Counted from the stretch's first letter, positions 8,604 to 15,099 are shown. The stretch is DNA of 16,708 nt from Clostridium sp. UBA6640 (GCF_002455975.1 NZ_DKLM01000155.1:12259-28966); one strand, 5' to 3'. The notes: generated from the letters alone by a model not told the origin. Translations and numbers: made by a program.

Positions 8604-8628
8604 CACCTCTGGGGAATTTAATCAATGG
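8598..8628 (+). repeat. Terminator-tail sequence shared with 16642-16670
   Basis: The T-run and the following CACCTCTGGGGAATTTA-ATCAATGG recur after the last gene of the window (16642-16670) with small changes. In both places an interspersed repeat, or a repeat-like TCAATGGA sequence, follows directly. It may be the outer flank of the repeat family or a preferred insertion context. Confidence 0.5.
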
Positions 8629-8654
8629 AAATCTAACAATGAATAGCTTATAAG

Positions 8655-8838
8655 AATTAAGAATGAAGTATGAAGAATGAAGAATTACGGAGGAAATTAA
8701 TTCTTAATGAATTAATTTCTTTGAATAGATTTTTAAAGAAAAGTGACTATGTCACTTTAAAAATAAATCAATTCATAACTTCTCCTGTAAAGGAGAAGTA
8801 TCCACAAATTCTTCATTCTTCATTTTTAATTATTAATT
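8655..8838 (+). repeat. Interspersed palindromic repeat, copy B (complete)
   Basis: Element of 184 bp with 32-bp terminal inverted repeats (8655-8686 and 8807-8838) that match at 28 of 32 positions and are built on GAATGAAGAAT. Inside are three stem-loops: GAAATTAATTC with GAATTAATTTC (8693-8703/8709-8719, perfect 11 bp), AAAGTGAC-TAT-GTCACTTT (8740-8758), and ACTTCTCCT-GTAA-AGGAGAAGT (8778-8799). No open reading frame of note, so it is a miniature element (MITE-like) or a structured-RNA repeat. Immediately after it (about 8847-8879) GTGAATT occurs three times in near tandem. Confidence 0.8.
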
Positions 8839-8887
8839 AATAAGAGTGTGAATTGTGAATTGAATTAAGTTGTGAATTAAATTAAAA

Positions 8888-8948
8888 TATCCGATGATTA
8901 GAAAGCATGTCCAACTTTAAGTTGGATCTACTTTCTAATCATCGGATA
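8888..8948 (-). terminator. Long hairpin overlapping the 3' end of the GntR/RCK_C regulator gene
   Basis: ATCCGATGATTAGAAAG (8889-8905) is a perfect 17-bp inverted match of 8931-8947, which includes the last codons and stop of the minus-strand regulator gene. A second stem, TCCAACTT/AAGTTGGA, forms the tip (8910-8926). On the minus strand the hairpin is followed by ATTTTAATTTAATT, so it can act as the regulator's terminator; on the plus strand AAAAATATTTTT follows, giving weaker bidirectional potential. Confidence 0.7.
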
Positions 8949-9558
8949 AAAATATTTTTGCAGAGTTATATACTTTTTCATCACCTATAAGTAAAAGCAC
9001 ATCACCTTCATTAAAGGTTGCATAGGGGCCTGGGGAAAGTATAAGGGAACCCATTCTTTTTATCCCTACAATAGTGGCTCCTGTGTTTTGCCAAAACTTA
9101 GCTTCAGAAATAGATTTACCGATTAGCTTACAGTTATCAGGAATTTTTACTTCTAAGGGTGTTACTGGAGTTGTATTGCCTAATCTGCCAGAGTGGTCTA
9201 CTATTTTATTTATAGTTTCCATTATCTCGTCTTCAAGTTTTCGCTTTTTAGCAATTAAATCCGCAAGGGTAGTCTTACAAGAAGCAATACTTTCTATATT
9301 TTGAAATTTATTTATAAATTTAAAAGCATTATCTTTTGAAAGAACAGTTATGCCACTTCCTTTAGATGATTGAACTACATTCACATCTTCTAAAAGTTTT
9401 ATTGCTCTTCTTATAGTTTCAGGAGAAACGTTATATTTTCCTGCTAAAGTAGAGCGGCCATATAGTTTTTTTCCTTCCTCAATATCTCCTTTATATATGC
9501 CACTGGCTATATCCAAAGCTATTTTTTGATATATAGGCATTGAATAATTTTCATACAT
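8935..9558 (-). CDS. BusR-like transcriptional regulator (GntR HTH + coiled coil + RCK_C)
   Basis: DNA-binding regulator of 207 residues. Residues about 8-73 are a GntR winged helix (PIYQKIALDIASG ... GRSTLAGKYNVSPETIRRAIKLLE ... GSGITVL). Residues about 80-120 are predicted coiled coil, and about 125-207 form an RCK_C/TrkA_C domain (SISEAKFWQNTGATIVGIKR ... FNEGDVLLLIGD). This order and length match BusR of Streptococcus and Lactococcus, which binds c-di-AMP through RCK_C and represses the betaine transporter genes. Here the gene is convergent with, and directly downstream of, an osmoprotectant transporter operon whose promoter carries an inverted repeat. GGAGG sits seven bases before the ATG. 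Ligand and target are inferences from architecture and position; a potassium-related regulon is the main alternative. Confidence 0.88.
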   Translation of the reverse strand: MYENYSMPIYQKIALDIASGIYKGDIEEGKKLYGRSTLAGKYNVSPETIRRAIKLLEDVNVVQSSKGSGITVLSKDNAFKFINKFQNIESIASCKTTLADLIAKKRKLEDEIMETINKIVDHSGRLGNTTPVTPLEVKIPDNCKLIGKSISEAKFWQNTGATIVGIKRMGSLILSPGPYATFNEGDVLLLIGDEKVYNSAKIFLSDD

Positions 9559-9576
9559 AAGCTTACCTCCAAGTGT

Positions 9577-9619
9577 ACCAAGTTAACTTAATTCTAGAAG
9601 TAAGTTGGTTTTAAGTCAA
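9577..9619 (-). promoter_or_regulatory. Promoter of the BusR-like gene with an inverted repeat around the -10
   Basis: Read on the minus strand: -35 TTGACT (9619-9614), 17-bp spacer, -10 TAGAAT (9596-9591). The arms ACCAACTTACTT (9609-9598) and AAGTTAACTTGGT (9589-9577) form an imperfect inverted repeat with a one-base gap, and the -10 lies in the 8-bp centre. The inner palindrome AAGTTAACTT (9580-9589) is perfect. The layout suggests autoregulation. Confidence 0.6.
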
Positions 9620-9713
9620 GAGCAAAGTGTGACGATTACAGAAGAGAATTTGAAAAATTATGGTAGAAGCAGCAGTACTGTAAAAATATTTATTAAATTA
9701 TTTTATAGAGGTG

Positions 9714-9742
9714 TTGACTTATATAAAGAAAGATGATAAACT
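9714..9742 (+). promoter_or_regulatory. Probable promoter of the zinc-ribbon gene
   Basis: TTGACT (9714-9719), 17 bp, TAAACT (9737-9742). Transcription from here would give a leader of about 118 nt before the ATG at 9868, starting near a small palindrome CAGTTA-AA-TAACTG (9754-9767). The rest of the leader shows no riboswitch I recognise. Confidence 0.45.
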
Positions 9743-9867
9743 AAAGAAGTTATCAGTTAAATAACTGAAACATAAAGATTTAATATGATTAAAACATTCC
9801 CTTTTTAGGTGTATAGAGTAAATCGTTTTTTAAATCTTAATATAAATAAAAAGGAGAAATGTTTAAA

Positions 9868-10026
9868 ATGGCAGATAAAACTTTAGTATGTAAAGATTGT
9901 TCAAAAGAATTTGTTTTCACTGAGGGAGAGCAAGAATTCTACAAAGAAAAAGGATTCGAAAACGAGCCACAAAGATGCCCTGAGTGCAGAAGAGCTAGAA
10001 AACAAAACAGAGGATTCCAAAGATAA
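9868..10026 (+). CDS. Small zinc-ribbon protein (zf_Tbcl-like)
   Basis: Protein of 52 residues, too short for most ORF cut-offs but well supported. AAGGAG (9851-9856) precedes the ATG by 11 bases, and a strong terminator follows 17 bases after the stop. Two CxxC knuckles, CKDC (8-11) and CPEC (37-40), can bind one zinc ion. The middle is acidic/aromatic (FVFTEGEQEFYKEKGF) and the tail is strongly basic (RRARKQNRGFQR), suggesting nucleic-acid or ribosome contact. It matches the conserved Firmicute 'probable zinc-ribbon domain' family, whose function is not established. It is monocistronic with its own promoter. Confidence 0.9.
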   Translation: MADKTLVCKDCSKEFVFTEGEQEFYKEKGFENEPQRCPECRRARKQNRGFQR

Positions 10027-10043
10027 TTAAAACAGTAATAAAT

Positions 10044-10077
10044 AACCTATAAGAAGCAATTCTTATAGGTTTTTTAA
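10044..10077 (+). terminator. Terminator of the zinc-ribbon gene
   Basis: AACCTATAAGAA (10044-10055) pairs perfectly with TTCTTATAGGTT (10060-10071) around GCAA, followed by a T-rich run. Confidence 0.9.
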
Positions 10078-10288
10078 TTTTTCCGATTAATACTATGTAG
10101 TTTTACATTCATATGAATACCTTCCTACTTAAATACATACCCTATGACTGATTTAAATAATTCACAATTGTGGTTAAAATTAATTTTTTACTAATTATAA
10201 AAACATATGTTAAATAAAAATAATAAAGATAAGAAAAATGAATAAAAAGTAAAAGATATTAATAAAAATCTATAATTGTTAACAAATA

Positions 10289-10317
10289 TTAACAAACCTG
10301 AAGTTAGATGGTATAAT
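10289..10317 (+). promoter_or_regulatory. Promoter of the MurA paralogue
   Basis: TTAACA (10289-10294), exactly 17 bp, consensus TATAAT (10312-10317). Transcription should start near 10324, which rules out the longer upstream ORF start at 10276 and supports the ATG at 10357. Confidence 0.85.
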
Positions 10318-10356
10318 ATAATGGAAATTAGAATACAATTAAGGATGGTTTTTTAT

Positions 10357-11643
10357 ATGCGATGGATAGAGCTTAAAAGGAAAAAACATTTAAATGGATG
10401 TGTGAATATACCAGGAGCTAAAAATAGTTCACTTGCATTAATGGCAGCATGCTGTTTGAGTGATGAACCAATTATACTTAAAAATGTACCCCATATTTCT
10501 GATGTAGCTTTGATAGAAGATATAAGTAGAGATATTGGATTTAATATAATTAGTAAAGAAGATTATTTATTGCTTAACCCAACAAATATATTAGGAGCTG
10601 AAATTGACCCTAAAAAAGCTTCCGCTTATAGAGCATCTTATTACTTTATTGGAGCATTACTTTCAAAATTTAAAAAAGTTACTTTAGGCTATCCTGGAGG
10701 AGATAACTTTGGAAGTAGACCTATTGACCAGCATATTAAAGGATTAAAAGCTTTAGGAGCAGATTTTAAATTTTATAATGACTATTATGTAGTAGAAGCA
10801 CAAGAGTTAAAGGGTGCTGAGATATTTTTTGATATAATCTCTAGTGGTGCTACTATTAATCTTATGCTTGCAGCAGCTAGAGCAAAAGGAAAAACCATAT
10901 TACAAAATGCTGCAAGAGATCCTGAAGTTGTAGATTTAGCTGTTCTTTTAAATGAAATGGGAGCTAATATTAAAGGAGCAGGTACTAGTACAATTGTTAT
11001 AGAGGGAGTAAATGAGCTTAAAAAATGCAATCATAGCGTTATTCCAGATAGATTAATTGCAGGAACTTTTTTAATGACTGCTGGAATTACTGGAGGAAAT
11101 ATTACAGTGAAAAATATTATACCTGAGCATTTATTATCTTGTGTAGCTAAGCTTGAAGAAACAGGATTACATATTGAAACAGGGGAAAATTATATAAGAG
11201 CAATTAAAGAAGGTAATTTAAGAGGAGTAAATGTAAAAGCTTCTATGTATCCAGGGTTTGCTACAGATCTTCAACAACCATTAACAGCAATGCTTGTAGA
11301 AGCAAATAGCCATAGTATGATAAAAGATATTGTTTATCCCAATAGAATTAATCATTGCTTTGAATTAAATAAAATGGGAGCAGATATTATAATTCAAGAG
11401 GAGGGCTTCGTAATTCCAGGTAATCGTAAATTAAGAGGAGCACATGTTCATGCTAGTGATGTTAGAGCTGGAATATCTCTTATTCTAGCAGGGTTAGCGG
11501 CTGAAGGTACTACTTATATAACTGGTATAGAGCATATAGAACGTGGATATGAAAATATTATAGAGACATTTTCCTCTATAGGGGCAGATATTAAAATATG
11601 TGAAGATAACAATATGAAAGAAAGTGAATTTGCTGTTTATTAA
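10357..11643 (+). CDS. murA: UDP-N-acetylglucosamine 1-carboxyvinyltransferase (MurA) with Asp at the catalytic Cys position
   Basis: Cytosolic enzyme of 428 residues for the first committed step of peptidoglycan synthesis, transferring enolpyruvate from PEP to UDP-GlcNAc. The ATG at 10357 is chosen because the promoter -10 ends at 10317 and AAGGATGG lies just upstream; an in-frame ATG at 10276 precedes the promoter. Conserved residues align with E. coli MurA: Lys22 (GAKNS), Arg121 (GSRPID), Asp304 (FATDLQ), Arg330, Arg370 (DVRAG) and Arg396 (ERGYE). The active-site loop reads PGGDNFGSRP, placing Asp116 where fosfomycin-sensitive enzymes have Cys115. It stands alone between its own promoter and terminator, so it may be a second MurA beside a canonical copy elsewhere; that cannot be checked here. 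Confidence 0.93.
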   Translation: MRWIELKRKKHLNGCVNIPGAKNSSLALMAACCLSDEPIILKNVPHISDVALIEDISRDIGFNIISKEDYLLLNPTNILGAEIDPKKASAYRASYYFIGALLSKFKKVTLGYPGGDNFGSRPIDQHIKGLKALGADFKFYNDYYVVEAQELKGAEIFFDIISSGATINLMLAAARAKGKTILQNAARDPEVVDLAVLLNEMGANIKGAGTSTIVIEGVNELKKCNHSVIPDRLIAGTFLMTAGITGGNITVKNIIPEHLLSCVAKLEETGLHIETGENYIRAIKEGNLRGVNVKASMYPGFATDLQQPLTAMLVEANSHSMIKDIVYPNRINHCFELNKMGADIIIQEEGFVIPGNRKLRGAHVHASDVRAGISLILAGLAAEGTTYITGIEHIERGYENIIETFSSIGADIKICEDNNMKESEFAVY

Positions 11644-11685
11644 AAGATATAAAAATTACATTTCTAAAATAAAATTTATTTAAAG

Positions 11686-11718
11686 AACTCCAATGTTTTG
11701 ACATTGGAGTTTTAATTA
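11686..11718 (+). terminator. Terminator of the murA-type gene
   Basis: AACTCCAATGT (11686-11696) pairs perfectly with ACATTGGAGTT (11701-11711) around TTTG, followed by TTAATTA, a weak T-run. Confidence 0.82.
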
Positions 11719-11790
11719 TCTTAATTTCTCAAAAAAACTTTCCTATGGGAATTAAAATCATATATAAGCTTAATATTTTTATTTTTTGAA

Positions 11791-11819
11791 TTGACATGAT
11801 AAATTTTCTTTGATAAAAT
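11791..11819 (+). promoter_or_regulatory. Promoter of the acetate transporter gene
   Basis: Consensus -35 TTGACA (11791-11796), 17-bp spacer, -10 TAAAAT (11814-11819). AAGGAG at 11859-11864 precedes the ATG at 11872. Confidence 0.8.
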
Positions 11820-11871
11820 TTTTTAGTTATAATATTTAATAAAATTTAAATTAAATCTAAGGAGAAAACTT

Positions 11872-12486
11872 ATGAATGAATCAAAAGAAGTAAAAATAGT
11901 TACTGCTGATCCATCTGGATTAGGACTTTTTGGATTAGCAATGATTACACTTGTAGCTTCTTCACAGAAGCTTGGGATTACTCAAGGAGTATCATTAATA
12001 TTACCTTGGGCAATATTTTTAGGAGCTTTTGCACAATTATTTGCTTGCATTAATGATTTTAAGCATAACAATACTTTTGGAGCAACAGCTTTTGGTGGAT
12101 ACGCATTTTTCTGGTTCGGAATGGCGTTAACATGGTTAATCCAAAATGGAGTATTTGGAGAAAAGCTTGCTACATCAGTAGATCCTAAGCAATTAGGCTT
12201 TGCATTTTTAGGGTATTTAATATTTACTATATTCATGACTATTGGAGCTATGGAAACTCATAAGGTATTATTTAGTATTTTTTTATTTATTGATTTTTTA
12301 TTCTTAGGGTTAAGTATGAATTCCCTTGGAATTATGCCAGAGCTTGGTCATGAGATTGCTGCATATTCTGAATTTATAATTTCTATGCTTTCATTTTATG
12401 GTTCAGGTGCTGCAGTTTTAAACAAACATTTTGGAAAAGAGTTCTTACCAGTTGGTAAGCCTTTTGGAATATTTAAGACAGCTTAA
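11872..12486 (+). CDS. Acetate/succinate transporter, GPR1/FUN34/YaaH (SatP) family
   Basis: Membrane protein of 204 residues with six predicted helices, the standard size of the family. The N-terminal signature is ADPSGLGLFGLAM (13-25), a variant of the NPAPLGL motif at the mouth of the channel. The second helix region is rich in Gly and aromatics (FGATAFGGYAFFWFGMALTW). Members take up acetate, and in some cases succinate, by proton symport or as a channel. It has its own promoter and terminator. Linkage to the neighbouring cell-wall gene is not informative. Substrate is inferred from the family; in a fermenting anaerobe the protein could also export acetate. Confidence 0.9.
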   Translation: MNESKEVKIVTADPSGLGLFGLAMITLVASSQKLGITQGVSLILPWAIFLGAFAQLFACINDFKHNNTFGATAFGGYAFFWFGMALTWLIQNGVFGEKLATSVDPKQLGFAFLGYLIFTIFMTIGAMETHKVLFSIFLFIDFLFLGLSMNSLGIMPELGHEIAAYSEFIISMLSFYGSGAAVLNKHFGKEFLPVGKPFGIFKTA

Positions 12487-12521
12487 AAAATAACTAGCTA
12501 TTTTATTTCATATGCCTTAAA
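12487..12521 (+). repeat. Short hairpin repeat, also at 15216-15270
   Basis: AAAATAACTAG-CTATTTTATTTCA-ATGCCT-AAAG follows the transporter stop directly and recurs before the secreted-protein gene, where about 20 bases are inserted at the centre. The sequence AAAATAACTAGCTATTTT is itself nearly palindromic with a T-rich tail, so it may be a first, weak terminator. Confidence 0.5.
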
Positions 12522-12834
12522 GCAGTAATTATTAATGTAGCATAAAAGTAAAATCTATTAAACTAAAGCTTTAAAATCATGAAAATAATCCCTACAATAA
12601 GGACAACCTTATTGTAGGGATTATTTTTTATCAATTAGAAGATTTTTTAAATGCATTATATTCTAAATAGCTTGGATTATGATATTATATTTTTGCTTAT
12701 TTAAAAAATTTATAGATGATATGCTGTTGATAAATAATTAGTATTGGAAATCAAAGAGAATTATTATTAGAATTAAGGTAAGAACTATATATTTAACAGA
12801 GTTATAGTTTTATGGTATTAAGGGGGAGATTTCT
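12522..12834 (+). other. Intergenic region between the transporter and the unknown 163-residue protein
   Basis: It contains the strong terminator at 12582-12629, then about 200 bases of A/T-rich sequence with no open reading frame and no promoter I would defend. GGGGGAG at 12822-12828 serves as the ribosome binding site of the next gene. Confidence 0.6.
12582..12629. terminator. Strong, possibly bidirectional terminator after the acetate transporter
   Basis: A perfect 21-bp stem, 12582-12602 with 12607-12627, core TCCCTACAATAAGG, loop ACAA, ending in TTTTTT; the A-run on the other side gives a T-run on the minus strand. It lies about 95 bases after the stop codon. Confidence 0.9.
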
Positions 12835-13326
12835 TTGGATAATGATACTTTAAAAAACTTAAGACCAGAAATTAGAGAGAGGATTATGAGAGAAGAATTA
12901 GGAGAGGAAAAGTGCAAAATATTAGATAAATATAATCTCCATTCAAATGAAGGACTATATTGGGAAAGGATACAAGAAAAATACCCTGTACAGGAATATT
13001 TCAGTCATAAATTTGCTAAAAAAACTTCAGCCCTAGGAATGATATTTCATATATATAGGCTATGTTTTGCAAAGACGAAATATTTCGAAAATAACTGGGA
13101 GTATTTTGTTCCTTGCATATATGATTATAAAAAAGGTTTTATAGAAACAGAAATTTATGATATGGAGTATATAAAACAAAAGGATACAGGAATAATATTA
13201 GATTTAAGAGAATTAGCTAAAATAAAATGGATTAGTGATTTCAGAGAAATATGCAGTTATTTAGAAGAAAAACAAAAAGAAGTAGAGAACATTAAAAGTC
13301 ATAATGAAAAGAAGCACTACGCGTAA
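12835..13326 (+). CDS. Hypothetical protein of 163 residues
   Basis: I do not recognise this family. A TTG start is preferred because GGGGGAG (12822-12828) lies six bases upstream and no ATG fits. The protein is soluble and charged, with no signal peptide or membrane helix. It begins with an Arg/Glu-rich helical stretch (6-30), has an aromatic-rich middle (YWERIQEKYP at 42-51, then FHIYRLCFAKTKYFENNWEYF at about 71-91, which looks like a folded core) and ends in a Lys/Glu-rich tail (145-160). Cysteines are scattered without a metal motif. The stop codon TAA overlaps the first bases of repeat copy C, so the last residues may have been altered by that insertion. It stands between the strong terminator at 12582 and the repeats; the partner is unclear. 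Confidence 0.75.
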   Translation: MDNDTLKNLRPEIRERIMREELGEEKCKILDKYNLHSNEGLYWERIQEKYPVQEYFSHKFAKKTSALGMIFHIYRLCFAKTKYFENNWEYFVPCIYDYKKGFIETEIYDMEYIKQKDTGIILDLRELAKIKWISDFREICSYLEEKQKEVENIKSHNEKKHYA

Positions 13327-13528
13327 TTGAGAATTGAGTATTGACAATGGACAATTTAGGAAACTTCTCCTTTGTAGGAGAAGTTTTAATTTTTTGAAGT
13401 TGCAGATTAACTTTTGTAAAAATTAGCAATGGAATCTCTACTCAATTATGGATTATGCATTGTAACTACATCTTTTGATTTTTTATTTCCTAATTTTGTA
13501 CAATATATGTAATAATGGAGTAGAGATT
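13325..13528 (-). repeat. Interspersed palindromic repeat, copy C (degenerate)
   Basis: Opposite orientation to copy B and tandem with copy D. It starts with a 32-base terminal block of the TTGACAATGGACAATT type (13325-13356), then the perfect 11-bp stem AAACTTCTCCT/AGGAGAAGTTT (13361-13386). A worn AAGTT...AACTT palindrome (13397-13412) and the word ATTAGCAAT shared with copy D follow. The GAAATTAATTC stem is missing. An 18-base inverted repeat, 13433-13450 against 13511-13528 (16 of 18, core ATCTCTACTC), may mark the right end or a separate nested element. Confidence 0.65.
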
Positions 13529-13553
13529 AGATATAAATATAGTAATACTTATA

Positions 13554-13765
13554 CAATTGAGGATTGACAATGGATAATGGATAATTATGGATACTTCTCC
13601 TTTATGGGAGAAGTTTTAAATTGATCTTCTTTCAAGTTACGTAGTAACTTCTTATAGAAAATTAGCAATATACTCGCTAGTAAAAAAATTAATTAAAGAA
13701 ATTAATTCGTAAAGAATTGATTTCAACCTGAATTGCTAATTATCCATTCTCAATTATCCATTGCT
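13554..13765 (-). repeat. Interspersed palindromic repeat, copy D (complete)
   Basis: About 210 bp, opposite to copy B. Ends are related inverted blocks of AATGGATAATT type (inner 12 bp perfect: 13576-13587 and 13737-13748) with a 7-base indel between arms. Internal stems in order are ACTTCTCC/GGAGAAGT (13593-13600/13607-13614), AAGTTAC-GTA-GTAACTT (13634-13650), and GAAATTAATTC/GAATTGATTTC (13698-13724, with one G-U pair). All three correspond to stems of copy B read backwards. It fills most of the gap before the isoprenoid-synthase-like gene. Confidence 0.8.
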
Positions 13766-13791
13766 TAAGTTGTTTTTAGGGGTAATAATTT

Positions 13792-15099
13792 ATGAGGGAG
13801 AATATGAATTTAATGGCAAAAGACGGATTGGGGTTAAATGATTTATATAAAAATATTTGGTGGAACACAAATAAGGATTTTCCAAAGTTAGATGGAAAGG
13901 TCAGCTATTTTGAAAAAATAAAAATGGAAAAACAGACAGATAAGTTTATTAATGAAATCATAAAGATAATAGAAAATTTTCCTAATGAAGAGGCGAAAAG
14001 GAAACAATGGAGAGATAGATTTAATGATATAATAGATGAATTTACGAATAAATCACCTTTAATTAATAGGCAAGATAAAGAAATTTTATTTAGTAGAGAG
14101 CTATTAAAAAGTACAGAACACTTTATAAATGCAGCAAAAACTTTTGACAGTAATATTTCCATAGAAGATATAGGGCAAGCCATGAGAAATGTGTGGATAA
14201 TGAATATACTTCAAATGCTATTTGGGATGAAAGCAGCATTTACTGACTCAATATTTGGATATAGCATGTTATATCCTTATACAGATAACTATTTAGATAA
14301 TCCCCAAATATCAAAAGAAGAAAAAGTGAATACTAACGTAAGACTAGAAAAAAGATTAAAAGGTGAATTAATTAAGCCAAATAATGAATATGAAAAAAAG
14401 TTATTTGATTTGGTATTAAAAATTGAAAATGCTTTCGAGAGAGAAACTTATCCTGAAGTATTTCAAAGTTTATTATATATTTATAATGGTCAAGTAAATA
14501 GTATGATTCAGCAAGGAAAGAGAACATCACCTTACGAAACCGATATTTTAGGTATATCAATAGAAAAGGGTGGAAGCTCTGTTTTAGCAGATGGCTATTT
14601 AGTTAAAGGAAAACTAAGTTATGAAGAAGCAAGGTTTTGCTATGGATATGGAATACTTCTTCAAATATGTGATGACTTACAAGATGCAACAGAAGATTTA
14701 GAAAATAATCATATGACTATAATATCTCAGTTAGCGGAAAAGTGGGATTTAGATAATATAACTAATGGACTAATAAATTTTACTATTAACTTAATAGAGG
14801 ATGTAGAATGTTTTCAATGCGAAAATATAAAAGAGATAAAACAGTTAATAAAAAAGAACTGCTTACAATTAATATACTTTGCTATAGCAGCAAATAAAAA
14901 TTTGTATAGTAAAAGCTATTTTAAGGAAATGGAAAAATATTTTCCTTATAGAAGAAAATATATGATAAGGCTTTTTGATAAGTTAAAAAAGAAGTTTTCA
15001 AACATGAAGGAAAGTTATAATGGGGTAAGCATAGAAGACATAATTAAGTATGGGTTATTAGGTGAAGAAGTTAATTTTGATTTAATATATAATGATTAA
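13792..15099 (+). CDS. Class I isoprenoid synthase-like protein (polyprenyl synthetase superfamily)
   Basis: Helical protein of 435 residues. It has two acidic metal-binding motifs expected of class I isoprenoid enzymes: DNYLD (165-169) and DDLQD (294-298), about 129 residues apart. The segment 258-300 (EKGGSSVLADGYLVKG ... GYGILLQICDDLQDATED) resembles the second half of trans-prenyltransferases, with Lys259 at the usual conserved lysine. The first motif lacks the DDxxD followed by Arg-Arg-Gly of true polyprenyl diphosphate synthases and looks more like the DYLDN motif of the tetraprenyl-curcumene synthase (YtpB) type. An extra N-terminal helical region (1-125) makes it longer than ordinary prenyltransferases (about 300-350). 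AGGGGT at 13778-13783 supports the start. No other isoprenoid gene is nearby. Reaction unknown: prenyl transfer, terpene cyclisation, or loss of catalysis are all open. Confidence 0.75.
   Translation: MRENMNLMAKDGLGLNDLYKNIWWNTNKDFPKLDGKVSYFEKIKMEKQTDKFINEIIKIIENFPNEEAKRKQWRDRFNDIIDEFTNKSPLINRQDKEILFSRELLKSTEHFINAAKTFDSNISIEDIGQAMRNVWIMNILQMLFGMKAAFTDSIFGYSMLYPYTDNYLDNPQISKEEKVNTNVRLEKRLKGELIKPNNEYEKKLFDLVLKIENAFERETYPEVFQSLLYIYNGQVNSMIQQGKRTSPYETDILGISIEKGGSSVLADGYLVKGKLSYEEARFCYGYGILLQICDDLQDATEDLENNHMTIISQLAEKWDLDNITNGLINFTINLIEDVECFQCENIKEIKQLIKKNCLQLIYFAIAANKNLYSKSYFKEMEKYFPYRRKYMIRLFDKLKKKFSNMKESYNGVSIEDIIKYGLLGEEVNFDLIYND

Noticed and set aside
8740..8758. AAAGTGAC-TAT-GTCACTTT as an operator for the BusR-like regulator
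   Set aside because: It is an internal stem of the interspersed repeat and recurs in copy A (and, with changed pairs, in copy D) away from any relevant promoter.
10276..10356. N-terminal extension of the MurA paralogue from the ATG at 10276
   Set aside because: The extension would start upstream of a near-consensus promoter (10289-10317), has no family similarity, and the ATG at 10357 has a ribosome site and the normal MurA N-terminus.
13325..13765. CRISPR array
   Set aside because: Two repeat copies with palindromic interior and no regular 25-40 bp repeat/spacer spacing; no cas genes nearby.
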